A DNA stretch of 64,000 nt from Micromonospora inositola. GTDB taxonomy: Bacteria > Actinomycetota > Actinomycetes > Mycobacteriales > Micromonosporaceae. The notes beneath the pieces were generated by a model. It made no database searches. It worked only from the letters and a program-made list of their open reading frames with translations, and was not told the DNA's origin. Positions 45,094 to 52,636 of this stretch are shown here, in pieces. The position numbers were made by a program, and so were the translations under genes. The first letter of the stretch is position 1, and every line of letters begins with the position of its first letter. Where the stretch lies: contig NZ_LT607754.1 of the NCBI RefSeq assembly GCF_900090285.1, positions 4,366,001-4,430,000 on the forward strand. The letters are read 5' to 3'.

Positions 45094-45690
45094 ATGAGAC
45101 GTCTCCCCACGCTGGCCGCGGCGCTCCTGCTCACCGCATGTACGCCAGGTCCGTCGACGCCGATGCCCTTCGCACGGTCCGCCCCGCCGCCCAGCGGCAC
45201 ACCCGCGGCGGCAGTAGCTTCGCTGCTCGCCCGGCCGCTGCGGCTGCCGACCATTCCGGCCGGAACCGACTGCCCCGTCACGCAGGCCCGACCTCTGGCC
45301 GCAGGTGAGGGCCAGTTCACCACCAACGTGTTCGGCACCGGCCCCCTCTATCCTCTTCCCCCGTACCTCGGGCCGAACACCACACTGCGGCTCAGCGGAG
45401 AGACCCCGCGACCGGACGGGCTGTACGAGAAAAAGGTGGTCTGGGCGAACAAGGGCGGCTACACCGGGCCCGCCGTGGTTCGCATAGGCCGGCTCGACGG
45501 CCCGGGACACGGCCAGGTGCGGCTCTACTACGACGCCGCTGCCAGCCAAGCAGAAGCGCTCGTCTTCGGCCTGAGCAACGACCCCACCCAGTGGCCCTCC
45601 GGCACGTTCGTGTCGGGCCCAGGCTGCTACGCTTACCTGATCGAGGGCACCACGTTCAGCGACACCATCATCTTCAAGGTCACCGCCTGA
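45094..45690 (+). CDS. Lipoprotein of unknown function
   Basis: The product is 198 residues. A short signal MRRLPTLAAALLLTAC has a clean lipobox LTAC (Cys 16), followed by a Pro/Ser-rich linker to about 45. The extracellular domain carries PTIPAGTDCPVTQARPLAAG, GLYEKKVVWANKGGYTGPAV, VRIGRLDGPGHGQVRLYY and SGPGCYAYLIEGTTFSDTII; two cysteines may pair. Proteins of this kind are frequent in Micromonosporaceae with no function. It ends about 130 bp before the IS110 boundary. Confidence 0.85.
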   Translation: MRRLPTLAAALLLTACTPGPSTPMPFARSAPPPSGTPAAAVASLLARPLRLPTIPAGTDCPVTQARPLAAGEGQFTTNVFGTGPLYPLPPYLGPNTTLRLSGETPRPDGLYEKKVVWANKGGYTGPAVVRIGRLDGPGHGQVRLYYDAAASQAEALVFGLSNDPTQWPSGTFVSGPGCYAYLIEGTTFSDTIIFKVTA

Positions 45691-45824
45691 CGGGCAGTCT
45701 GCCGCAACCGGAACAGACATCCATCGAGGTCGACTTGACCGAGAGCGTCACGACCACCAAAGGGCGTGATCATCGCCCCGCTACACCCGCCGGTGAGACA
45801 GGGACCGCTGAACGTCCGGTCATC

Positions 45825-46036
45825 AGCGTAAGTCGTTTTGTGTCAAGCTTTTGGTCGGTGCCTCGGCCGTCGTCTGTCCCTGCATAGCGGTGATGGGGTT
45901 GGTCCCCGGCAACGTGTAATCGGGTTGATGAGACGACGGGCCGGGGCTGCCCATGATGACCGGCGAGATCACAGTGCGTGTCTCAATGCCGCGTAGGGCT
46001 CGCCCCGGCCGTCAGCTTGAACGCCGCGACGAGGAA
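45825..46036 (-). ncRNA. Candidate bridge-RNA region of the IS110 element
   Basis: About 210 bp noncoding DNA lies between the transposase stop and the element end. Recent work shows IS110-family elements encode a structured bridge RNA in such a noncoding end. The minus strand contains CGCGGCAT at about 45,995, an 8-nt match to the target repeat read on the same strand, which could be a target-guide segment. Structure was not computed, so this is a suggestion. Confidence 0.35.
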
Positions 46037-47389
46037 TCAGGCGGCTAGAGCCACCTGCCTGCGGTGGTGGCTGCCGTAGGTGGCGATGTCGGCGTTCCAC
46101 GCTCGTCCGGTGGTGATGACGGCGTGCAACTGGCGCAGGATCGCCGCGGCGATGACGGTCTGGGCTTGGGTCGCCGTGAGTTTGTTGGTCTCCCGGGTGG
46201 TCAGATGCTGGTAGCGGGCGGCATAGACGGCATTGCTGCGCTGGGCGCCCCAGACCGCCCGCCAGGCGGCCAGACGCAGCGCGGGTCGGCCCTGGCCGGT
46301 GAGTTTGGTGCGGCCGACGAACGTCCCGGACAGTTTCTCCCGCGGTGCGAGGCCGGCGTGCTTGACCAGGGCGCGGGCGGTGGCGAACCGGTTCGGGTCA
46401 CCGGTCTCGGCGAGGATCGCCGCCGCGCCGACCGCGGATAGGCCGGGGATGGAGGTGGCCAGTTCGGTCAGCTTGAGCTCGTCGAGGACGCGGGTCATCC
46501 GGGTGTCGGTGTCGGTGAGTTTGTCGGCGGCGGTGTGCCAGTCCTGCAGCAGGAACGCGACCCGCTCCAGCGCACCGGGCCGGTGGGCGGTCACCCCGGT
46601 GGGGTCGGTCAACGCGGTGAACAGGTGCCGCAGGATGCGCAGCGAGGGTTTGCACCCACCGCGGCGGGTGATCTCACGGCGCACGGCCTGCTCGAATCGG
46701 GCCGCGCCGAGGCGTCGGGTGCGGGCGAGGTCACCGCCGTCACGCTGGCAGATCACCGTCATCGCCGCCGCCCAGGTGCGGGACCGGAACGGCTGCTTGG
46801 CGGTGTCGAGCGCGGCGGGCCACACACACTCGAGCAGCGCGCGGATCTGCTGGACCTGGCTGACCATCTCGATGATGAGCTGTTCGCGGCGGGCGCCCAG
46901 ATGCCGCAGCCGGCCCCAGGTCTCATCGACCGGCTCGGGTACGTAGCAGCGCAGCTGCGCGGTCAGCCGGGCGATGAGCACCGCGTCCTTCTCATCGGTT
47001 TTGTCCGAGGTCAGGTCCTCGCTGCGCCGCGCCCACGAGGTCAGCATCGGCTGCACACACACGAACGGCATCGCCCGGTCCGCAGCGAGCTGGCCGAGGA
47101 CCCGCCACCGGTGCCCGGTCGGCTCGCACGCCACCGTCACCCCCGCCCAGCCTTTCGCCGTGGCCCGCTCGGCGGCCCAGTCCAGCGCTGCCCCGAGATT
47201 CCAGGCCCGGCAGCGGAATGTCTTACGGGCCAACACCTTCGAGTCGTGATCGGTGACTACGACCATCTGCTTCGCGTCGGCCAAATCGATCCCCACGATC
47301 GCGTTGGTCACCGGCACCAACGCCCGCAGCCGAGCAAGCCGGGCGTTGCGGTTGCGATCACCCCGGGACACACCGCTACCGTTACCCAT
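46037..47389 (-). CDS. IS110-family transposase (DEDD recombinase)
   Basis: The product is 450 residues. The DEDD RuvC-like domain at the N-terminus has VGIDLADAKQMVVVTDHDSK (Asp), VTVACEPTGHRWRVLGQLAA (Glu) and DKTDEKDAVLIARLT (Asp-Asp). The C-terminal Transposase_20 domain has LATSIPGLSAVGAAAILAET and FATARALVKHAGLAPREKLS, including the region of the catalytic Ser. ATG 47389 follows GGAGGAGG. The gene is intact and probably active. The long noncoding end is 3' of the gene. Confidence 0.95.
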   Translation of the reverse strand: MGNGSGVSRGDRNRNARLARLRALVPVTNAIVGIDLADAKQMVVVTDHDSKVLARKTFRCRAWNLGAALDWAAERATAKGWAGVTVACEPTGHRWRVLGQLAADRAMPFVCVQPMLTSWARRSEDLTSDKTDEKDAVLIARLTAQLRCYVPEPVDETWGRLRHLGARREQLIIEMVSQVQQIRALLECVWPAALDTAKQPFRSRTWAAAMTVICQRDGGDLARTRRLGAARFEQAVRREITRRGGCKPSLRILRHLFTALTDPTGVTAHRPGALERVAFLLQDWHTAADKLTDTDTRMTRVLDELKLTELATSIPGLSAVGAAAILAETGDPNRFATARALVKHAGLAPREKLSGTFVGRTKLTGQGRPALRLAAWRAVWGAQRSNAVYAARYQHLTTRETNKLTATQAQTVIAAAILRQLHAVITTGRAWNADIATYGSHHRRQVALAA

Positions 47390-47480
47390 GAACGTCCTCC
47401 TCCTGCGATGGGACACCAAGCCCGACAAGCGCATCAGGGGGACGTTCCTACGTCCTGCATCGACACGCAGAACGTCTTTC

Positions 47481-47550
47481 TATGCCGCGATCCGCGCGCT
47501 ACGCGGCGTCACGAAGTGCTGACTCGGCCGGCACACGCACATGCCGAGAT
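47481..47550 (+). repeat. Dispersed repeat copy G, right half interrupted by IS110
   Basis: From TATGCCGCGATCC onward, near-identical to copy E. Its left part is on the other side of the IS110 element at 45810-45824. Confidence 0.85.
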
Positions 47551-47597
47551 CAGTACGGCTGATCTTGATGTGCCGGACTGCCGCTAGCATCGTCGGC

Positions 47598-48335
47598 ATG
47601 GCAGCGCGGCTTGTTCAAATCAACATGAAGGCTCGGGACGACTCCGCGCTGGGCGGTTTCTGGGCGGAGGCGCTCGGCTGGGGAGTCTCCAGCGAGGGAC
47701 CCGGCGTGACCAACCTCGAACCCGAGGGCTTCGTCTACCCCGACCCCGTCGCTGTCTGCCTCGACCTCATCGTCTCCCCGGAACCCAAGACGGTGAAGAA
47801 CCGCGTGCACGTCGACCTCGCCACCACCTCGGCGGCCCATCAGGCGGAGGTGGTCACGCGCCTGAAGGATCTCGGCGCAGCACCCGCCGACGTAGGCCAG
47901 GGCGACGTCCCATGGACGGTCATGGCCGACCCAGAGGGCAACGAGTTCTGCGTGCTGGACCCCCGACCGCTCTACCGAGACACCGGACCGATCGCCGCGG
48001 TAGTGGTCGACTGCGCGGATCCGCGAGCCATGGCCCGCTTCTGGGGCAAGGCCATGGACTGGTCCCTGCACGAGATGACCGACCACAACGCGGTACTGCG
48101 CTCCGCCAAGGGCGTCGGCCCATATCTGCAGTTCCTCCGCACACCCGACGTGAAGACCGTGTGGAACCGCGTCCATCTCGACCTCCGCCCATACCCAGGT
48201 GACGTCCTAGAGGCAGAGGCGGCCAGACTGCGGACTCTCGGCGCCACCGCCATCGACCTAGGCCAGAGCGATGTCCCGTGGACTGTCCTCGCCGACCCGG
48301 AAGGCAACGAGTTCTGCCTCCTCACCCCAGGCTGA
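47598..48335 (+). CDS. Tandem VOC-domain protein
   Basis: The product is 245 residues with two VOC modules of the short kind. Module 1 runs from RLVQINMKARDDSALGGFWA to WTVMADPEGNEFCVLDPRPL. Module 2 runs from VVVDCADPRAMARFWGKAMD to WTVLADPEGNEFCLLTPG. Each ends in the DPEGNEFC phrase typical of the glyoxalase-like Glyoxalase_6 group. ATG 47598 starts the first strand. It is transcribed away from the IS110 element and converges on a truncated MOSC gene. Confidence 0.92.
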   Translation: MAARLVQINMKARDDSALGGFWAEALGWGVSSEGPGVTNLEPEGFVYPDPVAVCLDLIVSPEPKTVKNRVHVDLATTSAAHQAEVVTRLKDLGAAPADVGQGDVPWTVMADPEGNEFCVLDPRPLYRDTGPIAAVVVDCADPRAMARFWGKAMDWSLHEMTDHNAVLRSAKGVGPYLQFLRTPDVKTVWNRVHLDLRPYPGDVLEAEAARLRTLGATAIDLGQSDVPWTVLADPEGNEFCLLTPG

Positions 48336-48602
48336 CCCAAAAACGGCGATGCCGGCAGTGAGGACGTTGCGCCGGACCTGCACCAGATCAACGCCGGGCG
48401 GCAAGGACTCCTGCGCGATCACGGTCACGCTCGCGTCGCGATGCGCCTGCTTGGCGAAGTACCGGTCGCCGACGATGCCCAGGCCCGCCCGGATCCGGAC
48501 CTCCTCGACCAGTTCGCCCGACGGCGCCGGCGCCGGACCGTCCGCGGGCCGGCCCACATACCGAGGTACGGGCGAGGCCAGCAGCTGGACGATCCGCGAC
48601 AT
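48336..48602 (-). pseudogene. MOSC-domain protein, 3'-truncated
   Basis: From ATG 48602: MSRIVQLLASPVPRYVGRPA, GELVEEVRIRAGLGIVGDRY, FAKQAHRDASVTVIAQESLP, VRRNVLTAGI. These match the N-terminal ~90 residues of a MOSC (molybdenum cofactor sulfurase C-terminal) protein. The homology then ceases and the frame runs antisense into the VOC gene (stop 48258). The conserved Cys that carries sulfur is in the missing part. Confidence 0.75.
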
Positions 48603-48613
48603 GGCAGCCAGCG

Positions 48614-50221
48614 TCACCCGATGACCTTGGGCCTTCGCATTGGCGCACCATCCAACGGATGTGCGGCCGGGGCCTGCCCGAACGCCTGGCGCAGGCGCAG
48701 AGCGACCTCCTCTTGGGCGTGCGCGGCCTTGTCCAGCACCGCGGCAAGGCCGAAGAAGTCGTGCATCACTCCCCCGTAACGGACCGACGTGGCCCGCACG
48801 CCGGCGGCCTCCAAGCGGGCGCACCACTCGTCGCCCTGGCTCTGCAGCACGTCGCGGTCGGTGGTGACGATCAGTGTCGGCGGCAGACCGGCGAGGCCCT
48901 GCGCGGAGAGCGGGAGCAGATCGACCCTGGGGTCTTTCAGGCTGTCGGTCACGCCACGGAAGGCGTGCATCATCATCCAGGACAGCAGCGGACGATTCAG
49001 CGGCCGGGCGTCTGCGGCATCCCGCATGGACGCGCCGTACTGGGCGGTGGTGGTCAGCGGGCAGACGAGCACCTGCGCCACGGGCAGTGGCTCACCTGCC
49101 TGCTTGAGCTGACCGCAGGTCGCGGCCGCCATGTTCGCCCCGACGCCCTCGCCACCGATGGCGATGCGTGACGGGTCGCCGCCGAGCCCGGTGGCGTTGG
49201 TCCGGAGCCACCGGTAGGTGGCCAGCACGTCCTCGTGGGCGGCCGGGAACACGTGCTCGGGAGCCTTGCGATACTCCGGCGACACCACGATCGCGCCCGT
49301 CCGGTTGACCAGGGCGCGGCAGGACGCGTCATAGTCGTCGTTCGTGAACAGGATCCAACCGCCACCGTGCACCCACATCACGACGGGCACCGGATCGCGG
49401 GTCTGGCCGAGCGGCTTGTAGACGCGTACGACCAGATCACCACCCGGGCCGGGCACGGTGACGTCCGCTGCCGATCCGACCCCCTCGGGGTCCGTCGGCC
49501 GCCCGTCCTGCTGCAGGATCTCCATCGCCGCGTCGGCGAGGCTCGGCTGCTGGCGGGCCTGCTCGAGGGTGAGGAGCTCGTACGGGGCCAGTACCAGTCG
49601 GGACCAGGTGTCGAGGATCCGCTGCGCCTGGGTGTCGAGCAGCCAGGAGGCGTCGGTCGACAGGACGTTGCTGCGGCCGGATACCCGGTCGCGCACCTTG
49701 TCCATGAACCCGGCGGCCACGTGCATGAGCCTGCCACGGCGTCCGGTGGGCGGGACGGTGGGATGCGAGCGGGCCGGGGCCGACTGCTTGGCGGCGAGGT
49801 ACCGCTCGCCGAGCCGGCCCATCTCCTCCGCGCCCACCGCCCGCCGCAGCGCCGGGAGGAATTCCCGTTCCTCCTTCTCGATGTGGTGCCGGATACCGCC
49901 GATCAGCTTGGTCAGCGCCCGCTCGAATTTGTGGCTGCCGGGATCCGCATGGTCAAGCAGGACGAGCAGCCTCTTGAGGGCCTGGTGCTCGTCCCGCCCC
50001 TCCTCGGCGTCCCCGGCGGCGCCGATCGCGGCCAGCGCCGGATACAACACCTCCTCCTCGGCGTGGGCGTGCAGGGCGCGGCCGTAACTCACCTGGTCGA
50101 CCAGCATGCGCCGGTCACCGCGTCCGGCCTCGAGGTGCTCGAAGAGGCGGTTCGCCACCACGTGCTCGTCGGCGATCAGGTGGTCGAGGTCGCCCGGCAA
50201 GGTCGCGTACGGCAGCGTCAT
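48614..50221 (-). CDS. Hemerythrin-HHE domain fused to HSL-type alpha/beta-hydrolase, nucleophile absent
   Basis: The product is 535 residues. Residues 1-150 form an HHE four-helix bundle with likely di-iron ligands His20, His53, Glu57, His79, His113 and Glu117. Residues about 175-535 form a hormone-sensitive-lipase-type hydrolase: oxyanion motif HGGG at 285-288, Asp455 (TTDRD), His487 (GVMHDFF). The nucleophile elbow, normally GDSAG/GESVG, reads GEGVG, with Gly359 (GGC) where Ser (AGC) is expected. The fusion could be an O2/NO-sensing or redox-linked pseudo-esterase. ATG 50221 follows GGAGGAGG. Family membership is clear; activity is in doubt. Confidence 0.88.
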   Translation of the reverse strand: MTLPYATLPGDLDHLIADEHVVANRLFEHLEAGRGDRRMLVDQVSYGRALHAHAEEEVLYPALAAIGAAGDAEEGRDEHQALKRLLVLLDHADPGSHKFERALTKLIGGIRHHIEKEEREFLPALRRAVGAEEMGRLGERYLAAKQSAPARSHPTVPPTGRRGRLMHVAAGFMDKVRDRVSGRSNVLSTDASWLLDTQAQRILDTWSRLVLAPYELLTLEQARQQPSLADAAMEILQQDGRPTDPEGVGSAADVTVPGPGGDLVVRVYKPLGQTRDPVPVVMWVHGGGWILFTNDDYDASCRALVNRTGAIVVSPEYRKAPEHVFPAAHEDVLATYRWLRTNATGLGGDPSRIAIGGEGVGANMAAATCGQLKQAGEPLPVAQVLVCPLTTTAQYGASMRDAADARPLNRPLLSWMMMHAFRGVTDSLKDPRVDLLPLSAQGLAGLPPTLIVTTDRDVLQSQGDEWCARLEAAGVRATSVRYGGVMHDFFGLAAVLDKAAHAQEEVALRLRQAFGQAPAAHPLDGAPMRRPKVIG

Positions 50222-50315
50222 CGGACACCTCCTCCTCCACACTTACCGCAACCGGCACCGCCTTCGCGGCATAACCTGGCATGTCGCCAAGAACCCGAAC
50301 GGGCGGGTGATCGAG

Positions 50316-50347
50316 TATCCGGATCTGCCGCCATGCGCGCGCACTGG
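50316..50347 (+). repeat. Dispersed repeat copy H
   Basis: Core TATCCGGATCTGCCGCC followed by palindrome TGCGCGCGCA. Confidence 0.75.
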
Positions 50348-50385
50348 GCCGCCGAAGGCATACACAGGGTGCTGCCCCGGGGAGC

Positions 50386-51087
50386 TCAGGCCGCCCTGAG
50401 CCAGCGGCCGTGGATGTCCTCGTAGCGCAGCGGCTCGACGGCGGCCGGGTCGTCCAGGAGGGTAACCAGCAGGGCGCCGTTCGGGAGTCGGCGCGTGCGA
50501 GCGGCGACCTCGGGCAGCCGTGGCGGTGGCAGACGGCCGTCGGGGCCGAGGTAGGTCCACCAGCCGAGCTCAGCCGGCCAACCACCGGCCGGGTGCAGTG
50601 CGTCGTGGATGCCCCATTCCCATATCTGATCACTCGACCATTCGTCGAGGACTCGACCGACGTCGGCGTTCAGACGCTGCGCGACATCAAGCCACAAGCC
50701 GGTCAGGCGGCCGTGCAGCTCGCGGAAGGTGTCCGCCTCGGACACCGGGCGGCGATAGCAGAAGCATGCGTCCAGCGCCCAGACCAGGCGCCCGTCTTCC
50801 CAGTTGACGAAGATGTCGATGTCGCCGTTCGTCCAGAACTGGCCGTGCTCCGTGCCCGTCGCCATTGCGGCGACCGCCGTGTCGGGATCCTCGACCGTGC
50901 GTAGGTCGGCGTCGGGATTGGTGAACAGGTTGATCAACCCATCGGGACGCTGCGGGCGCAGGTCCCGCTCAGCTGCCAGTGCATACAACTGGCGAAGAGC
51001 CGGCCCGGCCGCCACGGGTACCCGCACTTCCCAGATCCAGTCCGACCCCACGACCGCATAGTGCCGATCCGCCTCTGTCCAGGGCAA
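50386..51087 (-). CDS. Conserved hypothetical protein
   Basis: The product is 233 residues: MPWTEADRHYAVVGSDWIWE, VPVAAGPALRQLYALAAER, FWTNGDIDIFVNWEDGRLVW, LDACFCYRRPVSEADTFREL, DEWSSDQIWEWGIHDALHPA. It is rich in Trp and acidic residues and predicted soluble. Proteins of this appearance are sometimes immunity or SUKH-like, but no motif allows a call. A dispersed repeat copy (50316) separates it from the hemerythrin fusion. Confidence 0.7.
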   Translation of the reverse strand: MPWTEADRHYAVVGSDWIWEVRVPVAAGPALRQLYALAAERDLRPQRPDGLINLFTNPDADLRTVEDPDTAVAAMATGTEHGQFWTNGDIDIFVNWEDGRLVWALDACFCYRRPVSEADTFRELHGRLTGLWLDVAQRLNADVGRVLDEWSSDQIWEWGIHDALHPAGGWPAELGWWTYLGPDGRLPPPRLPEVAARTRRLPNGALLVTLLDDPAAVEPLRYEDIHGRWLRAA

Positions 51088-51157
51088 GCCGAATACAAGA
51101 TCCGCTCATGCCGGCGTCCCGCTCCAAGAGCGGCACCGAACGGGCCCTGCTGAACAG

Positions 51158-51220
51158 CATCCTCATTTTCCGCGATCAGGGCGCCGGCTCACCGGTCGCT
51201 GAACGACCGGATCTGCCGAG
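51158..51220 (+). repeat. Dispersed repeat copies I (two cores)
   Basis: CATCCTCATTTTCCGCGATC at 51158 and GACCGGATCTGCCGAG at 51205, just upstream of the APH-like gene. Confidence 0.65.
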
Positions 51221-51245
51221 AACAGTGATGTTCGGAGCCCGTAAG

Positions 51246-51986
51246 ATGTGGCCAGTGGGGTGGGAGGCACTCGGGCGGTGGGGTGAAGACGTCGCTCGCA
51301 TCGAACCGCTAGCTGGCGGAGTTGCGAACGACGTGTGGAGCGTGCGCGTCAATGGGCATCTCGCCGTCGGTCGTCTCGGCACCAGGAGCGACGCTGATCT
51401 CGCGTGGGAGACCGAGCTCCTCCAATACCTCGACCGTGAAGGTCTGACCGTGCCGGTGCCGATCCCGACTATGGACGGCCGGTTGTTCGCCGAGGGTCTG
51501 GTGGTGATGACCTATCTGGATGGCGGACCGCCCGAGACGCAGGCCGACTGGCGTCGCGTGGCCGGCATGCTGCGCGAGCTGCATCGGTTGACGCAGGGCT
51601 GGCCGCAGCGCCCAGGCTGGCGATCGTCGACCGACCTCCTGCACGCCGAGACCGGGACGAAGATCGACCTAGGCGCGATGCCCGCTGAGGGCGTTGCTCG
51701 ATGCCGAGCGGCGTGGGCGCGGTTCACCGGGCGTCTGACATGCGTCGTCCACGGCGACCCCAACCCTGGCAACGTCCGCATGACCGCGAATCGGGTCGCG
51801 CTGATCGACTGGGACGAGTCGCACGTCGACGTCCCCGACCTCGATCTCGTGCTGCCCGGCAACGCCGCCGGCCTCGACGACGGCGCGTACGACATCGCCG
51901 CGCAAGCGTCGGCCGCGTGGGAAGCCGCCGTCTGCTGGGACGACGAGTACGCAGTCAAGCGGCTCGCCGAAGTTCGAGCGGTCTGA
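51246..51986 (+). CDS. Aminoglycoside phosphotransferase-like kinase
   Basis: The product is about 246 residues of the APH/choline-kinase fold. Early ARIEPLAGGVANDVWSVRVN (Gly-rich loop) and a hydrophobic lobe with VVMTYLDGGPP (hinge) are present. The catalytic HGDPNPGNV matches the Brenner motif HGDxxxxN, and metal-binding IDWDESHVDVPDLDL follows. Substrate may be an aminoglycoside, a sugar alcohol or an amino-alcohol; such genes are common in Micromonospora. The start among 51228, 51246 and 51255 is uncertain. Repeat copies flank it on both sides. Confidence 0.88.
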   Translation: MWPVGWEALGRWGEDVARIEPLAGGVANDVWSVRVNGHLAVGRLGTRSDADLAWETELLQYLDREGLTVPVPIPTMDGRLFAEGLVVMTYLDGGPPETQADWRRVAGMLRELHRLTQGWPQRPGWRSSTDLLHAETGTKIDLGAMPAEGVARCRAAWARFTGRLTCVVHGDPNPGNVRMTANRVALIDWDESHVDVPDLDLVLPGNAAGLDDGAYDIAAQASAAWEAAVCWDDEYAVKRLAEVRAV

Positions 51987-52025
51987 GGACGCGTCCGAGG
52001 AGTATAGCTATTGGCGGTCGAGTGT

Positions 52026-52054
52026 GCACATCTGCCGCGAAGTGCTCGTCACGG
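52026..52054 (+). repeat. Dispersed repeat copy J
   Basis: GCACATCTGCCGCGAAGTGC, then TCGTCACGG; after the APH-like gene. Confidence 0.6.
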
Positions 52055-52252
52055 AAGGTAACCGGATCGCGGGTGCCTGCATCCGGACGTGTCGATGAGC
52101 GTGCACTATGCGCCTGTGTGAAGCGTGGACGATGATCGCCTACCGAACGGCCTTGCTCTGATCGGGGCCGGATCGAGTTTCGACGTCGAGGTGTCGATTT
52201 CGCGGCTCGCCGTTCGTCTTACTGCGAATCTGGTACCGACGAGGAGGTAGCG

Positions 52253-52636
52253 ATGAAGTACGTCATGCTCATCTACCAGGGCCCGGCGCTCGAACGGCAG
52301 GCCGCGCTCACCGAGGAGGAGCAGAAGCAGGTCTACGCCGACTACCAGGGGATCAACCAGACACCGGGTGTCACCCCCGCGCCGCCGCTGGGACTCGCCG
52401 AGAACGCGACCACTGTGCGGGTCTTAGGAGGCAAGACCCTGACGACCGATGGCCCGTTCGTCGGGATGAAGGAGGCCGTGGGCGGTCTGTTCATCCTCGA
52501 GGCCGACGACATCGACGCGGCGATCGAGGTGGCCGCTCGCGTCCCGGCAGCGCGTCCGCGGGCAGCGAACGGAACGCGAGCACCGGCACGTTATGGCGGA
52601 GCCGTCGAGATCCGGCCGTCGGAAGTGTATTGGTAA
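52253..52636 (+). CDS. YCII-domain protein (DGPF family), pair 3
   Basis: The product is 127 residues: MKYVMLIYQGPALERQAALT, TTDGPFVGMKEAVGGLFILE, DDIDAAIEVAARVPAARPRA and a C-terminal strand VEIRPSEVYW. ATG 52253 is preceded by GAGGAGGTAGCG. It overlaps the ECF42 start (TTG 52630) by 7 bp, the tightest coupling of the three pairs. Confidence 0.95.
   Translation: MKYVMLIYQGPALERQAALTEEEQKQVYADYQGINQTPGVTPAPPLGLAENATTVRVLGGKTLTTDGPFVGMKEAVGGLFILEADDIDAAIEVAARVPAARPRAANGTRAPARYGGAVEIRPSEVYW

Larger units (their letters stand above)
45825..47480 (-). mobile_element. IS110-family insertion sequence inside a dispersed repeat
   Basis: About 1.66 kb. Boundaries come from the flanks: left flank ends GAACGTCCGGTCATC (45810-45824) and right flank begins TATGCCGCGATCCGCG (47481). 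Joined, these give an uninterrupted copy of the repeat comparable to that at 61964. There is no terminal inverted repeat and no obvious target duplication, as expected for IS110. On the minus strand, TTGACA near the 3' end (about 45848) points outward and could form the junction promoter of a circular intermediate. Boundaries may be off by 1-2 bp. Confidence 0.75.
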
